Positions 11,252-24,313 of a DNA stretch of 64,000 nucleotides are shown in pieces. The notes beneath the pieces are model-generated. The model was not told the DNA's origin and searched no databases. It saw nothing but the letters and a program-made list of their open reading frames with translations. The stretch is taken from contig JANFAH010000019.1 in NCBI GenBank assembly GCA_024663395.1, positions 1,116,001 to 1,180,000 of the forward strand, read 5' to 3'. Source of the stretch: Pisolithus tinctorius (lineage: Eukaryota > Basidiomycota > Agaricomycetes > Boletales > Pisolithaceae). The number at the start of each line of letters is the position of its first letter. The stretch's first letter is position 1. The translations under genes and the position numbers were made by a program.

Positions 11252-14200
11252 GCATGCATACCAATATGGGTGACAACAATCATCTGTCTCATGTGACAAG
11301 AGCATGATGTCAGCACGAGTGTGTGGATTAATGGTGTCTTGTTCTCAGCAGAGGTCATAGGTCATATAGTTGACATGCAATGTCTGAGGCTCGTACATCA
11401 TATTATGTGAGATGATAAGATTGTCACGGTCGGTGTTGGAAAAGCTTGGTGGGTCACCAGTGTAGTCCACTCCAAGAATGTGTTCAAGGAGATGGTCTTT
11501 GAGGTGGTCAACAAAGTCCTGTGAAGAGTTGGTTGGTTGCATGCAGCCATGCACACCAGATGACATACCTCAGTGGCTCTATCACCTGCCAATGAACTCA
11601 GCCAACCAGGGATGTCCACAGGAATTCACAATGATGCTGCAATGTGATAATGTTGAGAAGGTGAAGACCTCTCACATTTCTGCCTTGGGCAGTTTTCACC
11701 ACTGCTTTCACTTCCTTCAGTGTTGTTGCATGCCAATTTATCAAGAGACTTGACTATTCAGTCAATAACTTGTTCTCGAGCCTCATGTTTGCTCATGGAT
11801 GCCATTGTTGTAGCATGGTTCTTCAAAGTTCATGGGTACCACTGCTTCAACTGCCTGTGTTCAAATTCACCCTATGAAATTCATCTGTAAGTGTTTTACA
11901 ATTGTGTGAAAACAATCCTACTGGTTGCATTGCATAATTATCTGTTGTACCACATTGTCGGATCATGTTTGGATAGTCACCTAGGGTGTGGAACTTGTAC
12001 ATTTGCAGATTGAGGGATTTGCATTTGGGTCCAGATGACCCAGCTGAGCTTGATGTACCAGTCTTTACTGCCATTGCTGTGGTACAGCGGCCATGGACAG
12101 CTGTCTCTTGTGGTAGTTCATGTGTGTCGTAGTACTCACATGTCATCTTCATGAAAGTATGGACCATCTGACCTAGAGAGACTGTTGCAGAGTCAAACAA
12201 GTCTAGTGTGTCAGATGTATGGAGCCAAAGTTTTGCATATGCATGCCAAGTAGCAAGGTCGAATAGTAGGTTGAGTATGCGACTGTTGTGAGGCTCTGGC
12301 AGCAAATTTTCGAAGGGAGGCATAGCACACTAATCCAGGCAAAGTCAAATAGGTAGACAATGTTTGTCTCTGGCTCACACAAACCTGTAATAAGTCCTCA
12401 AAGTCTCATGCTGTGAGTCTCTTCATGGCTGACACATTGTGGGCAAACTTCTGAATTGTTCTGCAACCAAAAGTAGGGATGTTTCGAAATCTGGTGAATG
12501 TATTTAGTAACAAACATGCAAGTGGAGATTGGGATTGGTTGAATCATTATGAGACAAGTACTTACCTTTTATTGAGTTCTTGTATACTGTCACCTCCTGC
12601 CACAAAGAGAATATGTAGTAGGTGAGTGAAAATCACCTTCCATACACCAAGCTCAAATTCATGGAGCTGGTCCATGACCAGAAGGAGGAAAAAGTTAACC
12701 ATGAATTGTAGCAGGTGTTCAGAGAATGCATTCTTAAATAGATTCCATTCAGCAGTCTTCTATATGTAGTTTACACTGAACACTGACCATTGTCAGAACA
12801 TAGGAGTGCTCATCCAGTTGATATCCCACTCACTTTCCATTGATGGCTGCACCTTTCTGGAATATGAGCTTGTGTGCCTGACTGATGCGCCCCTGCTGTT
12901 CAATACTGTCCATCTGAACATGCCTGACACGGTGTCGCATATCACATGCCATGCCCATCTTTGAAAATGACTTTTTCGCTACAAGACATCACAGACAGGC
13001 ACATTTACTGAGAAATTTGATTCCTGCCACCAAGACCCTTAGGATGGCATTAGTATGGCACCCCAGTGACCAACAGCAAACTGACTTTTCTGGGTAATTG
13101 GCTGAATAGGAGAAAAAGCAGGGATATATCTGCCGTGTGATCCCATCAGCACACCATATGACTATACCACTTTGGTAAGTGTCCATGAACCATGTGTTGA
13201 GGATTAAGTCCCAAATGGTGTGGAATAAATCACGCTTGCAATGAGTGAGAATCTCCATGGAGGATGCTTGACCATAATGTCCCCTATAGATATCTTGAAA
13301 GTTGTCTGGAAGCTGTGAGGGATAAGCACAAATGCGATGTACCAGCTACAGGAGCTACCATACCTTTGGAATGTAAGCAACATGGTGACATGCCATGGCT
13401 GTTGGCTTCCCTCTTAGGTACTTCGACTGGTTCCTGAAATACATATAAAATGGCCACATTGACACGTCTCTGAAGTTGGTAAGGTGTGTTGAGTCTGACC
13501 AAAGCATCAGGCATGCAATAACACATTCTAGGTCTCCATCCAGTTCACAAGGCAGTTTATTGACCTCTTTGTGTGCATGAAGCATTTCCGGTGAGGAGTA
13601 GGCTTCTGAAAGTATGTCAATTACACGATCATCACTAACCTGCCAGCACTGTCTGAATGGCATGGTGTGGAATGTCTTGAACTGTTTGCTTTGAAAGGCA
13701 CTTGTGATGATGTCAATGAGGTCCTGATGCCAGACTCCATCAATAATCATTTTGGGGGGAGCTGACTCAGATGGCCACTTTGACTTTTCATTTGGTAGGT
13801 GAACTGTGACAGCAGATCAATGCCATCCATATTCTTCCTTAAATGGGTTGTTTGTGCCAAGGAACTTGTCAAGTAGTTTGGCCTCACATGAGTGGTGGAA
13901 ACCAGTGAGCTCCCTTAGATTGCAGAGGGGGTGAGCCAGGAACTGGGCCAACTGGTCGAGTTCTGCAGCAGACTTCTGGTTAGTTCCCAAATACTGCCAA
14001 GCCATCAAAATACTGCATGTGAGGTTGGTGAAAGGAGCAAATGTGGCCGCATGTGTGCAGCCACCTTCAAAACCTGGAACTCCCATAGATGCTGGGTCAG
14101 TGGTGCAAGTAGGTGGAAATGAGACATCCAGGCCTGGAGTATCGCAAACACTCCCAAGTGACTCATCAGGTATATGAGTTGGCCAGTTGGCATAGACACA

Positions 14201-14493
14201 GTATAGTCCAAATGTGTCTGGGTCAGTTGTGAATGGCTCAAGACACAGTGTAGCAGGTGTATCAGACCGGGTGGACTCAGGAAAAGATGGAACTGGTGAG
14301 TCAGGCCTCAAAGAATGTAGCTGAGTGGCTGAGAGAGGCATGTGCGCGAGGTGGGTTGAACTTCCAGGAAGGAAGTCAACAAAGCGAGCGGGCATGTGAA
14401 TATGCTGACCAGACTGACGGGACAGAACTGGCTCTGGTTGGTCTGCCCCTGGGGCAACCTCCATTGTAAACTGCACATATGACAGTTGTCATA

Positions 14494-16078
14494 CAGTGGC
14501 TCAAAAAACTGACCGCATGTTTGTATGTTTTACATTAGTTATGACTAAACACAATAACCCCTAACCCTAGCCCTAAACCATGAGTGTATGAAATAGGGTA
14601 CTTAATCTTGGCTTTCTATTGGTCCATGAATCAAGTGATTTGGATAGGAATTGATAGAATAGCAGCCATTTGAAAATGACATGTCATGCGGTCAGTTTTT
14701 TGACTTTAAGTTTTGATTACATAGTTTTGAGTTTAACAAAGTTTAAAATGCTGTGAGGTGCTTACTAATGCTTACATGGTATATCACATGGTCTATTTGA
14801 TGATTTGTCATCATACAAACAATGCCAAACAATGAATTGGGACCATCAAGGCTCCCTCTTCTACCCCAACTCATGAAACCATCCTCCTGGTCCATCTGGG
14901 CCATTTTCTCAGAGTAATCCCCATAAATATTGGTGCCCACTACAGTAATGTCATCAGGGTATATGTCCAACACAATCAAACCCTTAAAAAATCTGCTTTC
15001 AGTCATCCCTGTGCTGTTTCCCCCACCCATACCTGATATGTTCTGCAACTAATCAGTACTGAGAATGCTGAAAAAGCCATGATGGTTAATCTGGCACTCT
15101 AAAACATGACCAACAATCCAATCACCTCTTATCCAGTGGGTTTCCACCTCAAGGGTGCTGGGTTGAGGGCTAGGGTGAGCTGAAAACCCTCATTACAGTC
15201 CAGGTGCCCTGGGGGGGATAGTCCACTGAACTGCTAGGAAGGAGATTCCATCAATCCATCTAGGCCTGGGTATTACCTATGTTCTTATATGACCAAATCA
15301 CCCATTCCCAGTCATCCACAGTCAGCTGAGAGAGCTGAGAGCACAGTCTAGCCATGCTTCCCATGCCACCTGAAGTGCACAGGAATGTTTTGTCTCACCC
15401 CAGCATTGAAACTAATTGTACTGTGGTAAAAATGTACTGGTTAAAAGGTGTTTTGTTTGTTCATCATTTTCTGATGTGCCAGATTGACCTCCATGGCATT
15501 TCCAGCTGTCTCAGTACTGATTAGGTGCAGAACATATCAGGTATGGGTGGGGGAAACAGCACAGGGATGACTGAAAGCAGATTTTTTAAGGGTTTGATTG
15601 TGTTGGACATATACCCTGATGACATTACTGTAGTGGGCACCAATATTTATGGGGATTACTCTGAGAAAATGGCCCAGATGGACCAGGAGGATGGTTTCAT
15701 GAGTTGGGGTAGAAGAGGGAGCCTTGATGGTCCCAATTCATTGTTTGGCATTGTTTGTATGATGACAAATCATCAAATAGACCATGTGATATACCATGTA
15801 AGCATTAGTAAGCACCTCACAGCATTTTAAACTTTGTTAAACTCAAAACTATGTAATCAAACTTAAAGTCAAAAAACTGACCGCATGACATGTCATTTTC
15901 AAATGGCTGCTATTCTATCAATTCCTATCCAAATCACTTGATTCATGGACCAATAGAAAGCCAAGAGTAAGTACCCTATTTCATACACTCATGGTTTAGG
16001 GCTAGGGTTAGGGGTTATTGTGTTTAGTCATAACTAATGTAAAACATACAAACATGCGGTCAGTTTTTTGAGCCACTG
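14494..16078. mobile_element. Foldback element 1 (TA target, about 560-bp arms)
   Basis: The element starts CAGTGGCTCAAAAAACTGAC and ends with its inverse, flanked by TA. Positions 14494-15046 and 15527-16078 are inverted copies with only about one substitution and one indel visible. Inward of that, the arms still match but much less well, around a 400-bp centre. Each arm begins with a unit of about 210 bp that has its own inverted ends (CTCAAAAAACTGACCGCATG and its inverse near 14685-14702). TA duplication suggests movement by a Tc1/mariner-type transposase; no transposase is encoded. It lies in an intron of the Plavaka gene. Confidence 0.85.
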
Positions 16079-16689
16079 TAGTTGCAGATATATGGACAAT
16101 AACTTACATCGATATTAGTAGCTAATGCATCATAGTCATCCAAGTCTCCTGCTGGTATGTTGTCAGGGGGAGCCAGTAAGCAGGGTTCAGCATCAGCTTG
16201 ATGAGTTCTTTTTGGACATCTCATGTGTTCAAGATGGAATATTTGGTGCGATACCTCACAGAACTTGGGACACTGGGGTGTGTGTGCCAAGAGCTGCTTC
16301 TGAGTCTTGAAGAAAGTGTCACATCCAAAGCAGCTATACATCAGAATTTTCAGAAGGAGGGGGTGGGATTTCAGGCAACTCGAACGGATTAAAATGAATG
16401 CCAGAGACATTGGTGAATGGTTATATTTCTAGTACAAATTACTGTGAACTGCTGTCAGTCGACTTAGATGGGTGACATGAACAAAAACGTACCAAGTTTG
16501 AACTACTCAAGGAGCATTCAATGATGCATCCCAGAAACTTCAAAAGAATGAGTTAACAGTGACATTAGTCATGAAGATCAGTGTATGTGAAGGGGACCAA
16601 GTGAGTTCGGCATTTGCTGACTTGCTCCTTCTGTCCTACCTCAATGTCCATGTGATGTCTGTGCAAGCCCAACCCTACTTCTGATAGTT

Positions 16690-18867
16690 CTGAATCTGAC
16701 AGCGATCAATCTGATAGTGCTCAAACATCCTCGAGACACCACCATAATGGGAAGATTAATAAGTCAAAGTAAGTTCCAACCCTAATGATGCAGTGCTCTC
16801 CAGCTGATGTGACTGCGGATAGGACAAAGTCGAAGAAATCATGGGATTGCGCTGTTTCTACCCTGTGAGATCAGTGTCTCCATGCAGCAAGATGGATTCC
16901 CCGCACATTTGATATGTACTGTAACCTGAACAAAGTCATTCAAGTCTCCCGTGCCCTTGAAGCAGATGATACAGCGAGTGGTACTGATGACCCTGATGAT
17001 GAAAGTGCTAGAAAGGCCCACAATAAGATCCTTAGAAAAGCATAAGTACAACATTTAACAGCATATATGCAATGTTCTTATGATCACAGCAACCCTGAGA
17101 AATGCAAACGATACAAGTGCATATATGACTACCTGAAGGAGCAGGCGCCATACTTCATGGATCTCATTAAGAAGAAGAAGAGCGGCGAAACTGCACTTCT
17201 CATGCATGAGGTAAGTCAATGGTGACTCAAGTCTAGTGCATCACGTGGCTAACAAGTGACTTTCTTTCAGATGCAACAAGTGATCAGCTGGATGCAATCT
17301 GACGATGCCAGTCATCTCAAGCCTATGATTGCAGCTTATGCAGCTCCCCATCCAGACAAGAAACTCGTTGATCCACCTGTCAATGTGAAGGGCTCAAAAG
17401 ACAGGCTTGGGTTCAACCATGCAGAGCTCACTCAGCTCCTCTGTCTGGTGAGGAGCCTGCAGGCTTTGCTAGCAGATGCAACTGGGTATGTACCATTCCA
17501 CTGTGACATTATCAATCAGCTGATTCACTGTTCCATAGGGTGAGGAAGCAGCTTCAGAATGGTAGCATCCTTGTTACTGTCCAAAAGTGGCCAGCATTTC
17601 TTTACTCTGGCGACATCCCAGGTAAGGACTATAATCCTGAGAAGAGCGATGAAGGATTCCTCTGCAGATATTTCATTGAATGAGTAAGTGTATACTACTG
17701 CGTGTGTATCAACTACTAATTTAAGAATCAGGTCCTCAAACACATCTTCACTTCACTGTCTTCTGCTTTGCCTGGTAGCAAAGTGTGCAACACATGTGCC
17801 AGCAATGCGAAGATCCACCACATGACCCATGTAGAAGCTTACCATATCGCATATGCCGCAGTACATGTAAGTGATATGGCATTAGAATGATATGCACTAC
17901 CCTCTTCCACAGGCACGTTTCAGCATCTGTTTGCAAGACAAATTTGTCAAATTTGATGGGCAATTCTCTTTTTCCGAGTTTTATTATCGAATTATTGACT
18001 TTATCATCAACAATGAAGACAAGGCTTGGGTTGAAGAGCTGTTCTCTCATTACAACAAGTACGTAAGGGGCTCTTGTGGAGTGCATACTGACATGAAGGT
18101 ATAGAGTATTGTTTAATGATGTTCATGGCACCACAGGTGATGATGTCAATATTGATGATGATGATGATGACCTTGCCATCATGAGGCGACAAATTGCTGC
18201 ACGTCTTGCCAGTTTGTCTGGCCCATCTTCTGGGACTTGCCCTTCTGAAAATTGTTTGCCTACTCAGGTGTCCTTCCCAAATACCCCACAGCCCCTGGCT
18301 TCAGAACGTCACACAAATGGCCACAGGCTGTTGCCAGGAAGTCCCCCATCTCCTGTCCAGTCACCCAAAAATACAGGTTTTTCATTCAGTCAGCTGTCCT
18401 CCTTTCACTCACCAAAATCTGCTTCAGAAAATGACACAAATGGCCTCAGGGCATCACCAGGAAGTCCTCCATCTCCAGTCCAGTCTCCCGAAAATACAGG
18501 TTCATCATTTAGTCGGCTGTCCTTAGTGCACTCACCACAGCCTTCTACTTCAGAACCAGAACACTGTGCCCAAAGGCAATCACAAGCAAATCTGGATCCT
18601 TCACCTGCGAAGCAGGTGAACAATCTCACTGATCAGATGCTGCAACTCAAATGCAAGTGCAGTGTGACATTTTCCACTGGCGAACAGAGTAGTCCATTAA
18701 TGGACTGTGATTTGCAGCAGGGTAGGAAGGCTGCCACAAGTAAGCCTTCTAAGATGACAAAGGAGGGACATGGCAGACACTCCAAGAAGGCTACAGATAA
18801 GAGTAAGGTGCCAACCAAGGAAACGATGACAAGGAGATCAAGCTTGCAGGCTTCCAAGAAAAAGTAA
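16690..18867 (+). CDS. DUF6698-like protein, multi-exon, partly decayed
   Basis: The plus strand shows short exons joined by GT-AG introns. A Ser/Asp-rich start (near 16695) is followed by RWIPRTFDMYCNLNKVIQ, KSGETALLMHE, then from 17271 MQQVISWMQSDDASHLKPMI and KDRLGFNHAELTQLLCLV. Later exons give NGSILVTVQKWPAFLYSG, HIFTSLSSALPGSKVCNTC, HMTHVEAYHIAYAAVH and ARFSICLQDKFVKFDG. These match the DUF6698 pattern (GFNxxxLxxLLC, PxFLY, HIFTxPSS, AYxxVxxRFxL). A long Ser/Pro tail (18125-18867) has a repeated SPPSPVQSP motif and ends in basic residues. A TGA near 16867 and a TAA near 17045 interrupt the expected frame. The true start is not clear. Function is unknown. Confidence 0.65.
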
Positions 18868-19561
18868 CTTGTGTGTGCCTAATCTCACTAAGTTCTGTCG
18901 TTTGGTGGTTACCTATTTGAGGCAGCTGCCATCACGTGTTTTATTCATCCACTCATTGCTGTCTCGTTCTGCTCTCTCACTTGTGCACTTCCTGGCTGTT
19001 TTACACTCCAAGTCCCACACCAGCTCTGTATATTAGTATTCCATGGATTTCTCAAGATGGAACTGTCGATCACTAACTAGCAATGTATACATTCAGATAG
19101 CTACAGGTATTGGGATCGTGTGTGGTATGATGGTGTTGTAATGCAATGATCATGATATATGTTGTTGTCTGCTATATCATGGAGAGTGAACAGTGACAAT
19201 GAGCATGTCAATGAAAACTGACATCGAAACTCTATTCAACAACAGTGTTGACAGGCATTCCTCTGTAAAAGAGCATTTTCGTAGATTTTACTACATGACT
19301 GCTCTTTACCTACAGTGTCATTGGTGTCTACATTGAATATATTTGTATATATTTGTATCTTGTTTTTCTGCAATTTTGGTGATGTTTAAGAAGTTTGAGC
19401 CAGACTGTCAAGTCTGTGAATTATTAATAGGGCTGCTCAAAGTTGCTAGAGGTTCGGCTAATTCCTTGGGTGTTTGTCAGGTGTTTGTGGTGAGTTTTTG
19501 GCTGAGAATATCAGTATTCAAACTCCGACTACTGTTGTCTAATACATTGTCCATAGCTGCC
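18868..19561. other. Spacer between the DUF6698-like gene and the companion ORFs
   Basis: No gene was recognised. Near 19510-19520 it holds ATTCAAACTCCGA, a motif that recurs near 21478 and, inverted, twice near 27010-27110. This may mark the edge of a Harbinger-related element. Confidence 0.35.
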
Positions 19562-21236
19562 ATGGAGTCTGAGCTGTCTGCTCCTCCCCTGGCATCACAA
19601 CCCACCAGATCAGCAACAAAAGCAGTGGTCCCTCGCATTATATGGGAGAAAACTTATGCTGCATGGACCAATCGTCTTATCAAGTGGTGTAGGACCCATG
19701 AAGCAGAGCAGAAGAAGTTATTTTCTGACTCCACACAAGATGCTTGAGAGGAAGGTAGGATCAAGCAACAATTGCAACATGGGAAGAATGCAATCTTCTT
19801 GGTTGATGAGTCCCCTGAATTCTGAGTCCTCGCTCAAGACAATCCAGCTGTTTTTGCTGCTCCGATCCATAGTCGGCTTGACATGTACATGCATATCTTT
19901 TAAACAAAAATTCACTGCTCAACTATTACAGTTTAAAAATGAAGTACTAAAAGCAGAATGTGCTACTTGGGCAGACAGGTGCCGGGTGCACCTATGAGGA
20001 TCTCGCAAGCAGCAACAGCACAAAAAATATAATCGGTATGTGACTATTTCATTCCTAAAGACATTAGTTTACTGATCGTTATCAGCAACGATCAAGAGGG
20101 AGTTTCCTTGGTGGGGTGAGTTGCACAGGTGGTGGTGCACAAATCCTGCCTACAACAGCACCTGGAGTGCTGCTGATAGTTGGCAGGATTTCGCTAGGCA
20201 CACAGTTGAACTCTTCAAGCTGCGGCCAAACCCACCATCTGTAGATTCTGTCGATCCTGCTGCAGGCCCACTGGATTTGCCTCAGCTGGAAGAGGGTGGA
20301 ATAGAGGACGGCTTCTTTGCAGACAATTCTGAACTGATGCATGTTGACAGTGACCCCACCTTGTCACATGTCGAGAGGCCATTGTATCCCATCCCATCCC
20401 CCTCCCTGCTCTTCTCTGAGTGAGAGCTGCTGCCGCCTGTTGTTCTATTGGCCAACCCATCACATCTCCCCCATTTTTCTGAACAGTTGTCACTGTCATC
20501 CCTCCCTGCTAATTCTGAGTGGTTTTTGCTTGCCCCCCCACCATCCTTTAATTTTTCTGAATTGTCTCCTGTCACATCTCCTCCCCCCTCTACTTTTAAC
20601 AGGGTGAATTCTATTAGCTTGAATGACAACCCCCCTCCCTTTGTATCCCATCATCCAAAACTCCAGCCAGCACATCTGTTCCTTGAGCAGGATTGACCCC
20701 TCCTTAAACACCAGTTGGCTTCCACTCCAAATATGGACGAGTCTTCCGACTCTGACATCGCTTCATCCAACATGTTTTCAGCACTTCGTCTCTCATCATC
20801 TTCCCCCCCCAGTGTCCCCGCTTTCTCTGATGACAGCAATTCCAAGCTGTCATCAAAGCCATCCTGTAAGCATGCACAGGAAACCGCCACTGACAAGCTT
20901 TCTTCAGACCTTGCATCTGCATCATTAACTTTTGTTAAGCAGTTTCAACAGGCACAGCAGGATAGGTCAGAGGTCAAGCATCACCAGCTCGAGTATGGAT
21001 ACTGGAGGACTTGCCAGAAGGCCACTGGTATTTCGGCCAATCATGAACACCAACTTACTATGCAATGTGAGCTGTTCACACATGAGGAGGCAATGGTGGC
21101 TCAAGAGTTGGAGAAGATGAAGCTCGCCATCAAGTTGGAGGAACTTCAGGCTCAGAACCTTGCCTTGCAAAAAGGTGTAGCTGGTGGTGAGGATCAAGGC
21201 CCTTCATCTGGTACTCAAGATGTTTATCCACTTTGA
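19562..21236 (+). pseudogene. Companion ORF copy A (SANT/Myb-like, with coiled C-terminus)
   Basis: It starts MESELSAPPLASQ and continues TYAAWTNRLIKWCRTHEAEQ and KKLFSDSTQDA, then stops and shifts. Next comes LAQDNPAVFAAPI, a region matching the LRKKYQKYLxELGKTGAG family, and FPWWGELHRWWCTNPAYNST. The C-terminus (20715-21236) has MASTPNMDESSDSDIASSN and a helical, Glu/Gln-rich segment ending GGEDQGPSSGTQDVYPL. This family is common in Agaricomycetes and resembles a DNA-binding SANT-like protein. I infer it is the accessory protein of the nearby Harbinger transposase. Several stops and shifts make it a pseudogene. Confidence 0.55.
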
Positions 21237-22497
21237 AAACAGTGTATGACAGAATATTGATTATCATTTAGCATGCATCCCCATTCCCCCCCCCCCTTGC
21301 TGTATTCTTGTCTCCCCCCTGCCCCCCATGTATACATCTACTTCGTATTTACACTACAATAGCATGTAGTAGTACATATGAATGTAGATGTTTGTCTTTG
21401 CTATCTAGTTCGTTATCACTTGCTAGATCTCTCAGTTGATAAACGTTTTTCAGTGAGTTTCTGGCCAAGAACCCAGAGATTGAAACTCCGATTGAACTTT
21501 GGCCAAGTTTCGTAAGTGAACCACTCACTTCTCACTCTCACTCGACATAGCAACAGCCTCAGCAACCAGGCCAGGCTCCCCTGGTCTCCCATCATCGCAA
21601 TCTGCCAAATCCATTGCAAAGCAGCCAAATATCTGGATTCAGTGGGGAAAAGGCACACACTGCACAAACCGATCACCTTATTGAATGGTGTAAAACTCAT
21701 GAAGCAGCTTGCAAGAAGCTCTTTTCTGATTCTATGCAGGATGCTTGGGAGGAAGGTAGAAGTAAGCAGCAGTTGCACCATGGGAAGAATGACATATATG
21801 TGGAGATTGCAAAGGTAATTTTTTCAGCCAGTGATGAGTCTGTTGAGATCCATGCCCTCGCTCAGGACAACCCAGGTATATTCACTGGTCCGATTCAAAG
21901 TCATCTTGATGTGTACATTTCTCCCCTCCCCCCCCCTTTATTTTTCTGTTTTCACTTACAGAGTTTGCAGCTTGAAGCAGAAATATCAGAAATATATTGT
22001 GTTGCTTGGGCAGACAGGTGCTGGTCAGACTTACGACGATCTTGTGAGCAACACAAGCACGAAAAATATTATAGGTACATTGCCATACCTTTATCACTCG
22101 CTATCAGTGCACTGATTGCTTCCAGATGGTATTCAGAAGGAATTCTCATGGTGGGGAGACCTGCATGGCTGGTGGTGCACGAACCCTGCGTACAACAGCA
22201 CATGGAGTGGTGCTGATAGTGGCCAGAATTTTGCCGCTCATGCAGTCGGACTCTTCAAATTGCAGTCGAAGCCTCATGCTGTTTCAGATGGCCTCCCTGG
22301 ACCCAGCTCTCCAGTACCATTGGAATTAGAAGAGGGCAAAATAGGGGAGAGCAGTTCTAACTTAATCTTTGCAGACAATTCTCCAGCGATGGCTGTAGAC
22401 TATGTTGGCAAGTCTCCCATCCCATTGCCTTCATCTGCCATTTCACAATCATTGTCATTCCCCTTGTTCAATCAACAGTTGTTGCCTGCTGTCCCGT

Positions 22498-24313
22498 TGT
22501 GAGTCAAAGTGAGGTTCAGTGGTGGAAACCAACCAAAACCAACACAAAAGACAAAAAGAGTGAGTGGTGGTATGCCTATGCAGTACCTAGATGGTAGAAC
22601 CTTCAATTTGGGTGGGTTTTTGTGAGCTACAACACTCAAAGACAAGTGCTGAGGGTTGGGGGTGCTCCTGATGAAGAGGGAGCAAGAATGCAATAGGAAG
22701 TGATAGGGTAGACTGCTGTCAGCCTACAGAAGGATGGATGGTGACTTAATTCAATGTCCTGAGCTGCACTGGGCTCAGGGAGGACTTGGAGCAAAGCTGA
22801 TTGATGATAGATGATTATATGTGAAGTAGATGATAGCTAGACCCTTAATAAAGTCTCAACTATCAAAACCAATGAATGATTCACTGAGTGATGATAAAAT
22901 GCGAGCAAGAGGGGCTCTCTGACATCTTTTTTTTTTTATAGCTATCTAAGTACAGTGATTTATATACAGTACAGGGGCATTGCCTATGGAAAACAAGGTG
23001 CAAATACTTGGTAAGTGATTGGTAACTGATGAGTAAGGAATGTAAGCGATGGGTAATCGTCTTAGAAAGCATTGGTAAGCACTGGTAAGGGTAAGTAAGC
23101 CAAAAAGCGGAGAATCAGTAAGCAAAGTCAAAAGATTGGTAAGTATTGGCAATAGGTGAGTCAAGGACAGTCAGAATGTCAAAGTATGAGTCAAGTAATG
23201 TCAGGAACTGGGAAAGCGCACTGGAATCACATTAGGGGGAGGCTGTGCATGTCACATCTCAAAGAGATCTCCTTTGGGCTGAAGTGGGATGACAGAGAGG
23301 CAGCGCTGATCTGATACTGATACAGTACATCCAAAAGCAGACAGGGTGAGTCAGATGTCAACAGGGGTCAAGCTTTGGGGTCTGTGGGGTGACAGGAGCA
23401 TAGGGGATTGCAACTTCCCCCCCCCCCCCCCCCCCCAAACCATCCTCTCAGTGAAGCAAATAGATACTTCATGAATGAGGCTCTGTTGGAAGAGAGGATG
23501 AAGGGGGAGTGTCTTCTGCTGTATCTTGCAACAAGGAGGCAAGATGTGCATCATACTCATCATGGATGCGATCAGGGAGAGTGGAGAACAGTAGATGATA
23601 CTGTAGCTGTCACAATTTTGGGAGAATGATGGATGAGACTGGTATGAAGATGTTGCAGGGAGCAGGGAGGAAGGATCCATATGCTTCTTGGACTGGATAG
23701 ACTGAAATGACCACATAAGACCTTTCCAAACAAATGACAGACCTGAGGCGACAAAAGAATGTCCTTCTAGAGGTCATACTGACAAGAAGAACACACTGTC
23801 CAAGCTGGATGGGCTGGGAGGGGGCAGATGAGGATGGGATGTACCAGGATGCTTCAGGACAGAAGCTGGTAGGAACTCCTGGTAGATATATGTAGCCATG
23901 GTCCCTAGCAAAGGGGACAAGTGAAATGATTGATGTGGAGGCAGCCATATCAGAAGAATTAGTGAAATGAGCGTCTTTTTGGAGGGAGTGCTGTAGAAAT
24001 GTGTGGAGTGTGCAAATCCTCTCCAATTTTGGAAGGTAGGATTGTGTGGCTGAGCACTACAAGGAATGGTTTCAGTATCTGCAGAAATGGCAGAGATATG
24101 TTGAAAACTGGAATGCCATACATGGGTGCTTAAGAATTTTAACCAGCACTTAACTTGCTCCCTTCTTTTTCTTTGGCATTGATGACTCGTTCTTGTGTGA
24201 GGGATGACTGCCAACATTTCTGGCTGTCCTTCTTCACATGAGAGCTATGGTCTTCATCTCCATTCATCTGCTGCATCCATGTCCACCTCACCAAACACCT
24301 TTGGTGTGTGACA
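22498..24313. mobile_element. LTR-like element 2 (1.82 kb, CCGT target duplication)
   Basis: It starts TGTGAGTCAAAG and ends GGTGTGTGACA, with CCGT at 22494-22497 and 24314-24317. It matches element 3 (inverted) closely along its whole length and element 1 more loosely. On the ORF strand (minus here) a TATA box (TATATAAATCACTG near 22970) lies about 460 bp from the end, followed by about 350 bp of presumed R-U5, consistent with LTR layout. A run of about 20 C near 23417-23436 is only 7 bases in copy 3. It was inserted into companion copy B. Confidence 0.8.
23610..23948 (-). CDS. ORF within LTR-like element 2 (112 aa)
   Basis: It starts MAASTSIISLVPFARDHGY and keeps YLPGVPTSFCPEASW, LVSMTSRRTFF and EAYGSFLPAPCN. 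The length equals that of the copy in element 1 because both end at a TGA replacing the CGA of copy 3. The frame stays coding-like beyond this stop. No known domain was recognised. Confidence 0.4.
   Translation of the reverse strand: MAASTSIISLVPFARDHGYIYLPGVPTSFCPEASWYIPSSSAPSQPIQLGQCVLLVSMTSRRTFFCRLRSVICLERSYVVISVYPVQEAYGSFLPAPCNIFIPVSSIILPKL

Larger units (their letters stand above)
8673..16341 (-). pseudogene. Plavaka-family transposase gene, interrupted twice
   Basis: This is the large transposase of a Plavaka (CACTA-like) DNA element. It starts at ATG 16341 with a zinc-finger-like MYSCFGCDTFFKTQKQLLAH. After an intron (donor GTAAGT near 16107) come GQHIHMPARFVDFLP and the Plavaka N-terminal region (14476-13817). 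Then come RVIDILSEAYSSPEMLHAH and LMLWSDSTHLTNF (13640-13480), DGITRQIYPCFFSYSANYPEK (13150-13080), the H-rich region at 12323-11847, NYMTYDLC and HPYWYAC (11262-11380), and KIFHVNVWYYD onward (9390-8673). It ends in an acidic tail, YGML, at 8673. Several shifts and stops are present. Two insertions, 14494-16078 and 9392-11251, split it. Confidence 0.85.

Noticed and set aside
14550..14580. Telomere-like CCCTAA words
   Set aside because: Only three or four imperfect words inside a transposon arm, mirrored in the other arm. Not a telomere or interstitial telomere track.
14743..15830. Identical 101-aa reading frames on opposite strands
   Set aside because: They are the two arms of foldback 1. 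Identity reflects the inverted repeat, not two genes, and no domain is recognisable.
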